From Verrucomicrobiota bacterium (GTDB lineage: Bacteria > Verrucomicrobiota > Verrucomicrobiia > Limisphaerales > JADLHS01): a DNA stretch of 64,000 bases. The first letter of the stretch is position 1. The number at the start of each line of letters is the position of its first letter. Both the position numbers and the translations under genes were made by a program. This document shows positions 8,268 to 15,989 of this stretch, piece after piece. A model generated the notes under the pieces. The model did no database searches, had not been told where the DNA came from, and saw only the letters and a program-made list of their open reading frames with translations. Where the stretch lies: positions 124,001-188,000 of the forward strand of contig JAKQDQ010000018.1 of assembly GCA_029573725.1 (NCBI GenBank), read 5' to 3'.

Positions 8268-8846
8268 TTAGATTTGCGCGCGCAGCGTAGCAAAGACCTG
8301 CTTGATGTCACGGTCATTTTGGTGCCATTCCCGCAAGCCGGGGCCGTGGCGTTCCAACAGCAGCGCGTGCGCAACCGCGGCTTCGGGCTGCTGCAGAAGG
8401 GCCGCCAACGGGGTCGAAATGACCTGAATGTTCGCGCAAATCACCGCATCCGCTTCCCCCGAGCGCAGCAGCGCGGCGCTCTCGTCCAGCAACGGGGCGT
8501 TGGCGCCGACGCTGCACAGGCCGGGGCCGGTGATTTTGTGGCGGATGGACAACTCGCCGATGATGGAGCTGGGCAGCGTGTAAATGAACAGGGTGGGACT
8601 GAGCCCTCCCGCGGTCGCGTGCCCCGACCAGTACGCCGCATCCGTGGACAGGGAGCCGGCGACGGCACCGATGACGAGCCCGATCCGGTCGGCGGCAAAG
8701 TTTCCCAGCTGCGCGGCCATGGGTTCCACCGCCAGCAGGGCCAGCTGGCTCGCGAGGTCCATCCGGCCAAACCGGTTTCCCAGGCGCGCGGTGGCGATAT
8801 CTGCAGGCGTGGCTGCATGGGCGGCAGTGATAAAAATTCGGCTCAC
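8268..8846 (-). CDS. ketosynthase-like protein without active site (chain-length-factor-like)
   Basis: A 192-residue protein taken from GTG 8846, 19 bp after the stop of the preceding ketosynthase gene; an earlier in-frame start would overlap that gene. It reads like a reduced beta-ketoacyl synthase N-terminal half: MDLASQLALLAVEPMAAQL, IGLVIGAVAGSLSTD, a Cys-containing but non-canonical GPGLCSVGANAPLLDESAAL, and SGEADAVICANIQ. It lacks the NAHGTGT and GH motifs of condensing enzymes and is half their length. Similar truncated synthases accompany full ketosynthases in aryl-polyene and flexirubin clusters and are thought to form heterodimers. It probably pairs with the ketosynthase encoded immediately upstream. 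Confidence 0.78.
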   Translation of the reverse strand: MSRIFITAAHAATPADIATARLGNRFGRMDLASQLALLAVEPMAAQLGNFAADRIGLVIGAVAGSLSTDAAYWSGHATAGGLSPTLFIYTLPSSIIGELSIRHKITGPGLCSVGANAPLLDESAALLRSGEADAVICANIQVISTPLAALLQQPEAAVAHALLLERHGPGLREWHQNDRDIKQVFATLRAQI

Positions 8847-8865
8847 GGTGGTTTCCCAGGGTGTT

Positions 8866-10092
8866 TCAAAAAGCGGAGGCCGGCCGGCCACAGCGGGTGG
8901 CTTCCGGCAGGGACGCGGCCGGGGCAACCTTCCCGGTCTGCTCCAGGAGCAGGGCTCCGTTCATGCCGCCGAATCCGGTGTTGAGCTTCAACACATGTTT
9001 CAGCCCCGGGGCGGGCCGCGGTTGTTTCATCAGGCGGGAGGGAAATCCGGTCTCGGCTTGTTCGAGCCGCGGCGTGCCGGGCAAAAATTGATCCTGCAAC
9101 GCCATGGCGCAGGCGATGGTTTCCAGCACCCCGGCCGCGCCGAGGGTGTGTCCGAACATTCCTTTCAAACCGCCCATCGCCGGAACCTCGGTCCCGAAGA
9201 TGGAACGCAGCGCCGCCGATTCCATGGCGTCATTGTAGGCGGTGCCGGTGCCGTGGGCGTTGATGTAATCCACTTGCGCCGGCGCCAGTTGCGCCCGGGT
9301 CAACGCCAGCCGGATGGCTTGGGCCAGGCCGGCGCCATCGCGCGCCGGTCCGGTCATGTGATTTGCGTCGTTGCTGGCGCCCCAGCCGGAAATGCGGACC
9401 GTCCCGGCGGGGGCCAGGTCGGGGCGCAGCAGCACGATGGCCGCTCCGGCTTCCCCGGGGCTCAATCCGCAACGGTGGCGGTCAAAGGGGCGGCAACCCC
9501 GGGGATCAATGGCTTTGAGAGTGCTGAAACCGCTGACCACAAACGCGGAGAGATGATCCACCCCGACAACCAGCACTGCGTCGGCGGTGCCGCGCTGAAT
9601 CAATTTGGCCCCCTGCACCAGGGCGACCAAACCCGAGACACAGGCGTTGGAAATGTTTTGCACCGGACCCCGTGCGCCGAACTCGGCTGCCAGGTCGGCC
9701 GCCAGGGCCTCCGCCCGCAGATGGTGTCGCGCGGAAGCGGAACAGGGGCGGCCTGCCGAAATGCGCTCCAGGGCCTCGATGTTGGCCTTGGTGGTCGAAA
9801 GCACCAGGCCGAGCCGCGCGGCGGGAATCGTCCGCAGCAGCCGGGCCACGCCGCCCACCGCCTCTTGCAGCGCGGTGGCGGCGAGTTCCCAGGCGGGATC
9901 GTCCGATTCCTCCCGCGGGGCCGCACCGACAATGTTCGTTTGAAATAACGGGGCCGAAAAACGCGGCGCCACCGCAAGCGCGCTGCGATTGGCCTGCAGG
10001 GCGGCGTGCAAGGTTGCCGCGGTCTTGCCTGTGGCGCAGATCAGCCCCCAACCCGCCAGCGCGGCGTATGCGGCCGGAGTTGCCTCACGCAT
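8866..10092 (-). CDS. beta-ketoacyl-ACP synthase
   Basis: A 408-residue thiolase-fold condensing enzyme with Cys151 in SNACVSG, His280 in NAHGTGT, Lys310 and His315 in LKGMFGHTLGAAG. It should catalyse decarboxylative Claisen condensation of malonyl-ACP with an acyl-ACP primer. The active-site context SNACVSG differs from the STACSSG of the fused synthase, which suggests the two enzymes have different primer or length preferences. Its start overlaps the end of the upstream dehydratase gene by 8 bp, and the next gene encodes a short inactive synthase-like partner. In context it is one of two catalytic ketosynthases of the polyene-like pathway. Confidence 0.93.
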   Translation of the reverse strand: MREATPAAYAALAGWGLICATGKTAATLHAALQANRSALAVAPRFSAPLFQTNIVGAAPREESDDPAWELAATALQEAVGGVARLLRTIPAARLGLVLSTTKANIEALERISAGRPCSASARHHLRAEALAADLAAEFGARGPVQNISNACVSGLVALVQGAKLIQRGTADAVLVVGVDHLSAFVVSGFSTLKAIDPRGCRPFDRHRCGLSPGEAGAAIVLLRPDLAPAGTVRISGWGASNDANHMTGPARDGAGLAQAIRLALTRAQLAPAQVDYINAHGTGTAYNDAMESAALRSIFGTEVPAMGGLKGMFGHTLGAAGVLETIACAMALQDQFLPGTPRLEQAETGFPSRLMKQPRPAPGLKHVLKLNTGFGGMNGALLLEQTGKVAPAASLPEATRCGRPASAF

Positions 10093-10495
10093 ACAGCGAC
10101 AGATCGCCGGAAGCGATCAGTTGTGCCTGGTGCGTGATGCGGCCATGCACCAGCAGCATCGGGCCGAGGCGCTTAATCTCGGTGGTTTCCGCGTGCAGCG
10201 TCTGGTCCAACGGCACGGTTCGGTGGATTTGGAATTGGGTCGCCGCAGCCAGCAAGCCGTGATTGTTCGTGGCCGAACCCGTGCGGGCGTGCAGGCGGTG
10301 CCCCAGGGCGGCGGCCACGGTTTGGGCCAGGCATTCGACCAGGGCCGCTTCGATGACCCGTCCATCGGCCACGGCGAAATGATCCTTTGTAAAGCGCACG
10401 GTGGCGACGGCGGTGGTGTCGGTGCAGGAAATCAGTTGTTCCACCCAACGCATCGGCGGGCGATGAGGCAGTAATGCTGCGACGGTTGAGGGCAT
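10085..10495 (-). CDS. 3-hydroxyacyl-ACP dehydratase-like hot-dog protein
   Basis: A 136-residue protein of single hot-dog size. The opening LLPHRPPMRWVEQLISC is the form seen in the dehydratases of aryl-polyene clusters (often annotated ApeP or FabA-like), and the helix EAALVECLAQTVAAALGH matches the central hot-dog helix. The expected role is dehydration of 3-hydroxyacyl-ACP intermediates, in pairing with the second dehydratase encoded at 3418-3792. It begins 3 bp after the acyltransferase gene stop and overlaps the ketosynthase gene by 8 bp. A thioesterase role cannot be excluded, because hot-dog proteins are hard to separate by eye. Confidence 0.82.
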   Translation of the reverse strand: MPSTVAALLPHRPPMRWVEQLISCTDTTAVATVRFTKDHFAVADGRVIEAALVECLAQTVAAALGHRLHARTGSATNNHGLLAAATQFQIHRTVPLDQTLHAETTEIKRLGPMLLVHGRITHQAQLIASGDLSLYA

Positions 10496-10498
10496 GAA

Positions 10499-11488
10499 TC
10501 AGTTGGCGGCGCGGGTGGCGGGAGGTGGAAACGAAGATGTTCTGGCCGGGCGCCGGGCAAGCACCGGAGCGGCGGGGGGCGTATCCCAGAACGGATAAAA
10601 ATTATACCATTGAAAAGGGTCGCGCTTGACGACGGTTTCCAGGTTGGCGGCAAATTGAGCCGCACATTGCTTCAGATACTCATCCCGCTCATGGTGCGGC
10701 GGACGGTGGGGATTCAATGCCGGGAAGCCGTAAAACTGGTAGTGCCCGCGGGGTTCGCGCAAGCTGAAGACCTGCACGGCCGGCGCATTGGCGATGCCCG
10801 CCAGCACGTACGCGCCGACGGGCAGGGAGGCGATCCCGCCCAGAAAGGGAACCGCTGCGGTGGGACTGCCGTAGGCGCGATCTCCCAACATGGCCACGAC
10901 TTCGCCGCGCCGTAAGGCGGCCACCAGCGGAATGGCATCGGTCGGCGTGCCGGTCAAGGGAATCAGCTGGAATTTTTGTTCGGCCTGCATGCGGTTGAGC
11001 ATGGCGCGAATGGCCGGGATTTCCCGGTCGAATCCGGTGACGCTTACCGGCAGCCCGATCCGGGAGAGGAGCTGTCCGGCCACCTCCCAGTTGCCAATGT
11101 GAGCCGTGAGCAACAGCACGCCTTTGCCTTGGGCGGCGGCGCTGCGCAGGTGGTGCTCGCCCTCGAAGTCAAAGCTGAACCGGCGGGTCTGACCCGCGAG
11201 GATGGCGGTACGGTCAATGATGGCGCGGCCGAACGCAAAGAAGTGTTTGAAGACGTACCAGCGCCGCTTCCACCAGGGCAGCGGTCCAAACAGGTGGCGG
11301 TGAAACTCCATGGTGGCCGGGACGTCCGGGGAGCGGAAGCTGAAGTAAAGCGCCGGAGGCAGCGCGAACCCGTAGGCGACCGTGGGCCCCACCCAGCGGA
11401 TCAGCTTGAGGAAGAAGCCGATGCCCAACCGGCCCCCGCGCAGGCGTCCGCTGCCCGACCAATGTTCCCTGGAATCGGAAGGAGGCAT
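10499..11488 (-). CDS. LpxL/HtrB-like lipid A acyltransferase family protein
   Basis: A 329-residue protein from ATG 11488; a GTG two codons earlier at 11494 is an alternative. It has the HX4E motif of the LpxL/LpxM family in TAHIGNWE (His130, Glu135 from this start), an N-terminal hydrophobic segment, and the characteristic C-terminal WYNFYPFW. Family members acylate lipid A or other glycolipids from acyl-ACP at the inner membrane. It is the first gene of the run, and a Pro-rich tail follows the domain. LpxL-like acyltransferases are common in aryl-polyene and flexirubin clusters, some fused to glycosyltransferases, and are thought to load the product onto a lipid; here it stands alone. Confidence 0.9.
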   Translation of the reverse strand: MPPSDSREHWSGSGRLRGGRLGIGFFLKLIRWVGPTVAYGFALPPALYFSFRSPDVPATMEFHRHLFGPLPWWKRRWYVFKHFFAFGRAIIDRTAILAGQTRRFSFDFEGEHHLRSAAAQGKGVLLLTAHIGNWEVAGQLLSRIGLPVSVTGFDREIPAIRAMLNRMQAEQKFQLIPLTGTPTDAIPLVAALRRGEVVAMLGDRAYGSPTAAVPFLGGIASLPVGAYVLAGIANAPAVQVFSLREPRGHYQFYGFPALNPHRPPHHERDEYLKQCAAQFAANLETVVKRDPFQWYNFYPFWDTPPAAPVLARRPARTSSFPPPATRAAN

Positions 11489-11560
11489 GGTCACAGATCG
11501 GCTGCCCTCCGGCGACGCCGGGGAGTTGCGACTGAATCCGGGCGGCGGGCGGGTTCCACT

Positions 11561-12544
11561 TCAGTTGGTGGGATTCCAGAGATATTGACCGGCAGTGTTG
11601 ACGTATCCGGTTTTGCGTCCAAGTTTTACCCGGGCCACCCCGTCCACGAAGGATTCAGCCTCGTCAAACTGCGGATTGATCGTGTACTTGCCCTCGCGAT
11701 TGATGAAGCCCCAGCGCCGGGAGAATTTCACCGCGGCCAGATCTTTGCCGAAGGGCAGCGCGTCATCGAACTGCGGATTGATGACAAACCTCCCCGTCGG
11801 ATCCACGTAACCCCAAAGCCCGTTCAGGCGAGCGGGCGCAAGGTTTTTGGAAAACGCCCCCACGGCCTCGAATTGGGGCTGGATCACCATTTCACCCGAC
11901 GGATTGATAAACCCCCAGCGGCGATTCAATTTGATGGCCGCCAGACCGTCGGAAAAGGCCTCCGCCCGGTCAAATTGCGGATTGATGACAAACTTGCCCG
12001 CGCCGTTGATGAATCCGTAGCGGTCGTCCAGTTCCACCACCGCCAGGCCGGCGGCGAAGTCGCCCGCGCCGTCGAATTGTGGATTGATGGCGGGATTGCC
12101 GCTGCGGTCAATGTAGCCGTAGCGCCGCTTCAGCTTGACCACTGCGCGTCCCTCGGAGAAGCGGCCGGCACTGTCAAACTGCGGATTGATGACGTATTTC
12201 CCATCCCGGTTGATGTAACCGTAACGGCCTCCCAGTTTGACGGCTGCGAGACCGTCATGGAACGGGTCTGCCGCATCAAACTGGGGGTTCACCACCAGCT
12301 TGCCCGTGGCGTCAATGTACCCCCAGCGTTTGTTCACGCGAACCGCCGCCAGGTCTTCGGAGAACCCTTCGGCGCGCTCGAACTGCGGGTTGACCGTGAG
12401 CGTGCCCTTCCGGTCGGTGTACCCCCAGCGATCACTGACGATGACCGGGTAGGGATTTTCCGCCAGCCCCGCTGCCCCGCTGCCCAGGACGAACATGAGC
12501 AACAACCGCGTTGGGTTTGGAGAACGTCGTTTCAGAAATTTCAT
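11561..12544 (-). CDS. secreted WG-repeat protein
   Basis: A 327-residue protein with an N-terminal signal-like segment (RLLLMFVLGSGAAGLA) followed almost at once by eight full 34-residue WG repeats and a partial ninth. Each unit starts RWGYIDxxGK, then VNPQFDxAxxFxxGLAAVKL. At the DNA level this is a 102-bp tandem repeat. WG repeats (also called KWG) form beta-rich, probably solenoid or propeller structures in exported proteins, and their function is unknown. The gene is alone: 66 bp upstream of the acyltransferase gene on the same strand, after a short inverted repeat at 12571-12591. It could share transcription with the biosynthetic run, but nothing in the protein suggests lipid metabolism. 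Confidence 0.9.
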   Translation of the reverse strand: MKFLKRRSPNPTRLLLMFVLGSGAAGLAENPYPVIVSDRWGYTDRKGTLTVNPQFERAEGFSEDLAAVRVNKRWGYIDATGKLVVNPQFDAADPFHDGLAAVKLGGRYGYINRDGKYVINPQFDSAGRFSEGRAVVKLKRRYGYIDRSGNPAINPQFDGAGDFAAGLAVVELDDRYGFINGAGKFVINPQFDRAEAFSDGLAAIKLNRRWGFINPSGEMVIQPQFEAVGAFSKNLAPARLNGLWGYVDPTGRFVINPQFDDALPFGKDLAAVKFSRRWGFINREGKYTINPQFDEAESFVDGVARVKLGRKTGYVNTAGQYLWNPTN

Positions 12545-12570
12545 GATTTGTGATCATTCGGGATGTCTCG

Positions 12571-12591
12571 GAACGAATAAAGCATTCGTTC
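12571..12591. promoter_or_regulatory. perfect inverted repeat upstream of the WG-repeat gene
   Basis: Eight-base arms GAACGAAT and ATTCGTTC are separated by AAAGC, centred about 37 bp upstream of the start codon at 12544. Arm length, perfect symmetry and position fit an operator for a dimeric regulator or a 5'-leader hairpin. No matching regulator gene can be named, and chance occurrence is possible. Confidence 0.4.
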
Positions 12592-12730
12592 GGCCCAGCC
12601 CGCTGGGATTCTATTTCGCCGGTCCGCGCAGTCAAGCGGCCAGTCGGCGGGTGCGTGAGCTGGAGGGTTGCGTGCGCCCCTGGCGTCAGCCCCCACCGGC
12701 CGTTCCAGGGGCTTGCGCCGGGGCGAGGAT

Positions 12731-13636
12731 TCAGCTCTGGCGTTCGACCGTTTTGATTCGCGCGGCCAGATCGTCCACCTCGGCGATGGATTCGCAACCG
12801 ACGTTCAGCACGTCCACACAACCCAGTTGCAGCGCGAACTTGATGGATGCGCTGCGTCGTTCGGGATCGTTGCGCAACCGGCCTTCACCGATGATTTTCA
12901 TGCCGACCACTCCTTTGCCGGCCGCGTGGATTTTCTGGAGGATGGGCACTACCTTGTCCGTCGGGCCGTCCATGCTCATGCCGTAGGGGTTGATGCGGGT
13001 ATGGACCGAGTCCACCCACGGCTCATTGATGCAGGCTTCGAGCGCCGCGAGCGAATGGCAGGAGACCCCCAGGGCGCGCACCTTGCCCTGTTCCTTCAGT
13101 TTGGCCAGAATGTCCATCTGCTTGCGCAGCTCTTCCGGCCATTTCCCCGAGGTCACACAATGCAGCAGCAGCAGATCAATGTAATCCGTCCGCAGCTCCT
13201 TCAAAAAGCGCTCCACGCAAACATCCGCGTCCGGCCGTTCTTTTTCCGGAATGCCGCCCGGGCTGAACCAGATTTTGGTGATCAGGTTGATCTTGTCGCG
13301 CCGCACACCCTGCAGGGCCGGAATCACATAAGGATGGGTGCCGTAAAGATCCGCCAGATCATACGTATCCACGCCGCGGTCGTTGGCTTCGCGGATCAGC
13401 GCTTCAAACTTTTCCTTGCCCATCCGGGTCTGATTGGATTCCCGGTTGCTTCCGCGCATGCCCGTACCGAGAACCACCCGCGAAAAACGCAATTTGGTTT
13501 TGCCAATGGGGACCGGTTCATACGGCGCAAACAATCCGGGGGGCGAAGCCGGTTGCGCCAGCAGCGCCGGAGCCAGTGCGCTGCCCGCCAGACCCAGTGC
13601 CGTTCGACCCAGGAATTCGCGACGACGGAGTTTCAT
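12731..13636 (-). CDS. Tat-exported aldo/keto reductase family protein
   Basis: A 301-residue protein with a twin-arginine signal (RRREFLGRTALGLAGSALAP) and an aldo/keto reductase TIM barrel. The catalytic tetrad is readable as Asp and Tyr in DTYDLADLYG, Lys in ITKIW and His in LLLLHC. Such enzymes reduce carbonyls with NADPH, and Tat export implies folding with cofactor before translocation. The Tat signal plus aldo/keto reductase combination is common in Verrucomicrobiota and Planctomycetota, often near sugar-catabolic genes. It stands alone, divergent from the lipoprotein gene at 13912. The substrate is unknown. Confidence 0.93.
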   Translation of the reverse strand: MKLRRREFLGRTALGLAGSALAPALLAQPASPPGLFAPYEPVPIGKTKLRFSRVVLGTGMRGSNRESNQTRMGKEKFEALIREANDRGVDTYDLADLYGTHPYVIPALQGVRRDKINLITKIWFSPGGIPEKERPDADVCVERFLKELRTDYIDLLLLHCVTSGKWPEELRKQMDILAKLKEQGKVRALGVSCHSLAALEACINEPWVDSVHTRINPYGMSMDGPTDKVVPILQKIHAAGKGVVGMKIIGEGRLRNDPERRSASIKFALQLGCVDVLNVGCESIAEVDDLAARIKTVERQS

Positions 13637-13911
13637 GCGGCAATTCTATCCGGGCCTGCCCCCGGACGCAACCACGTTCGCCAGATTTTCCCGGCCCGGT
13701 GGTGGCGGGGAAACCCGCCGACCCTCGTCCGGGACATCGTGCTGCATCGGCAGGTCGTGCACGTTCCTGCCTGTTGGTGGCCCGTTGCGGACGCCGGCCG
13801 TTGTGGGCCGTATGCGCAGCCCAGGCGGCCCGACTCCTCGGTGGATGGGCGGTGCATCTCCGAACCTTTTGACTCGACCCCGGACGGAAATTGCGGAACT
13901 TGTTCGGCGTG

Positions 13912-14658
13912 ATGTCTTTCAAGCATTGGGGAAGCGGTCTGGTTTTGATCGGGGCGCTGACCGGTTGCGGAACGATGTCGGATTACACGCCGCAGGGGGT
14001 GGCTGGCCAGCCGAAACCGGGAGATTACCCGATTTACGTTTACCCCGAAGAATTGACCGTGCCGCGGCCCTATGCGGTGGTGGGTTCGATGTTTGTTGGC
14101 GAAACCCTGTTCACCATATTTGGCGGTTCCTTCGAGGAGGAGTTGAACACGCTGCGCCAAAAAGCGCGGCGTGTGGGTGCGGATGCCGTCAAAATCACCT
14201 CGATCCAGCAACCGGATTTTCTGCACGCCAAACATCGCGTGGAGGCGGAGCTGATTCGCTTCACACAACCGTGGGAATCTCTTCCCATGGACGCGGCGGA
14301 GCTGCGGCAATATCTGCGGGCGGATCGGGATTTTGATCCGATCGAAGGCTTCTGGCGCATTCAGGATCCGGGACAAACCCCGATTGGCATCGTTGCCAGC
14401 CGGAGCAAGCCGGGGCGGGATTTTGTGGCGTTTTTGCTCGCGCCGGGTTCGGGCGGCTGGCGGACGGGCGACAAAAAACTGGATCTGGCGCGCGGCGAGC
14501 GCCCCGGGGTTTATCGTGGCAGTTATTTTTTTGAGGATTATCGCCGCGTGGGCGTGGCGTTCACCTTGCGGCCGGAAAACCCCGATTCGTTCCTCATCCA
14601 ACTCAGCGTGGACAGTGTGCCGTTGCGGGTTGTGCGGGAAGCGGGGAGCGCTTATTGA
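13912..14658 (+). CDS. lipoprotein of unknown function
   Basis: A 248-residue protein from ATG 13912, preceded by GTTCGGCGTG with no strong ribosome site. It has a clear lipoprotein signal with lipobox LTGC. No known domain is recognised. The N-terminal half contains YPIYVYPEELTVPRPYAVVG and a helix FEEELNTLRQKARRVGADAV, a pattern seen in small envelope proteins that bind or clear aggregates. The C-terminal half is beta-rich (FVAFLLAPGSGGWRTGDKKL, GVAFTLRPENPDSFLIQLSV). It is divergent from the aldo/keto reductase and 217 bp before the nucleoside hydrolase. It is probably a real gene, given codon periodicity and signal. Confidence 0.85.
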   Translation: MSFKHWGSGLVLIGALTGCGTMSDYTPQGVAGQPKPGDYPIYVYPEELTVPRPYAVVGSMFVGETLFTIFGGSFEEELNTLRQKARRVGADAVKITSIQQPDFLHAKHRVEAELIRFTQPWESLPMDAAELRQYLRADRDFDPIEGFWRIQDPGQTPIGIVASRSKPGRDFVAFLLAPGSGGWRTGDKKLDLARGERPGVYRGSYFFEDYRRVGVAFTLRPENPDSFLIQLSVDSVPLRVVREAGSAY

Positions 14659-14875
14659 TCCGACATCATTCCATGATCCCCGCGAAAACCGGGAATCGCT
14701 CATCGCTCCATCAATCCCTCACACCGTGGCGGCGTGAGGGAACGGCGCCTCCGCAACGGTGTTTTCTGCGACCGGAGGCGGCGACGCGACAGATCGTGCT
14801 TCCCCTGCGATGGCTTGTGCGCCATGCTGCGTGGCACACGCCGCTCCCGTGCGCGGACGGGTGGTTGCTTACACC

Positions 14876-15895
14876 ATGAAACAGGTGGTTTCGATATTGT
14901 TGCTGGGCCTGACGCTGGGTTGGGCCGAACCGGTGCGGTTGATTTTTGACACGGACATGGGCAATGACGTGGACGACATGATCGCCTTGTCCATGATCCA
15001 CACGCTGGTGGATCGCGGGGCGGTGGAATTGCTGGCCGTCACGATCACCAAGGATCACCCGCAAGCCGCCAGTTTCGTGGATGCGGTCAATACGTTCTAC
15101 GGACATTCGGAAGTGCCGATTGGAGTGGTGCGTCACGGCGCCACGCCCGAGCCGGGCAAGTTCAATCTCTTGGCTGATGAGCGGAATGCGGATGGCACCT
15201 GGCGTTATCCGCACAAGTTGAAGAGCGGCGCGGACGCACCGGAAGCAGTGCGATTGCTGCGCCAGATTTTGGCGCGGCAACCGGACGGCAGCGTGGTCAT
15301 CGCGCAAACCGGTTTTTTCACCAACCTCAAACGCCTGCTCGAATCCAAGCCCGACGAGGTCTCGCCGTTGGATGGTCGGACCTTGATCGCGCAAAAGGTC
15401 AAACTGCTTTCGATCATGGCGGGCGCGTTCCAGACGGTTTTTGATGACACACGACACCTCGAATACAACGTGGTCAATGACATCCCTGCCGCGCAATTGC
15501 TGGCGGTCCACTGGCCGACGCCGCTGGTCTGGAGCGGCTTCGAGCTGGGCGTGAAGGCGGCGTATCCGCACCAGGCGATCGAGCATGATCTGAACTACGT
15601 GCCGCATCACCCGCTGAAGGAAGCGTATTATCTTTACGAACCGCCGCCGCACGACCGGCCCACCTGGGATCCCGTGGCGGTGCTCTACGCAGTATTTCCG
15701 GATCGCGACTACTTCGGTTTGTCCCCGGCCGGGAATGTCATCGTGGAAGATAACGGCGCGACTTGGTTTCGTCCGGCGGCGAACGGTCAGGGCCGACACC
15801 GTTTTCTGACGCTGAACTCCGCGCAAACAGCGCGGGTGCGCGAGGCCATTGTGCAACTCAGCATTCAACCGCCGTGTGGCGCGAAATCCCCCTAA
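14876..15895 (+). CDS. exported nucleoside hydrolase (inosine-uridine preferring family)
   Basis: A 339-residue protein from ATG 14876. The start was chosen because it gives a signal peptide (MKQVVSILLLGLTLGWA) directly followed by the calcium-binding aspartate cluster IFDTDMGNDVDDMIAL (D25, D27, D31, D33, D34), diagnostic of nucleoside hydrolases. These enzymes cleave the N-glycosidic bond of ribonucleosides to base and ribose. Cytoplasmic forms have no signal, so this one is likely periplasmic and scavenging. The next gene, a BNR-repeat protein, starts 94 bp downstream on the same strand. Some family members in this phylum may act on other glycosides, so substrate is uncertain. Confidence 0.92.
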   Translation: MKQVVSILLLGLTLGWAEPVRLIFDTDMGNDVDDMIALSMIHTLVDRGAVELLAVTITKDHPQAASFVDAVNTFYGHSEVPIGVVRHGATPEPGKFNLLADERNADGTWRYPHKLKSGADAPEAVRLLRQILARQPDGSVVIAQTGFFTNLKRLLESKPDEVSPLDGRTLIAQKVKLLSIMAGAFQTVFDDTRHLEYNVVNDIPAAQLLAVHWPTPLVWSGFELGVKAAYPHQAIEHDLNYVPHHPLKEAYYLYEPPPHDRPTWDPVAVLYAVFPDRDYFGLSPAGNVIVEDNGATWFRPAANGQGRHRFLTLNSAQTARVREAIVQLSIQPPCGAKSP

Positions 15896-15989
15896 CCACC
15901 GTCGCGACCCCCGCGGTCCGGCGGCGCCGGAGTGCGAAAGAACATCTCTTATGCGGCCTGTGATCATTGCGGGTTTGGGAAGCTGGAGC

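Noticed and set aside
11561-12544. Regular 102-bp repeats considered as a CRISPR-like or satellite array
   Set aside because: They are coding and in frame, encode WG repeats, and have no spacer pattern.
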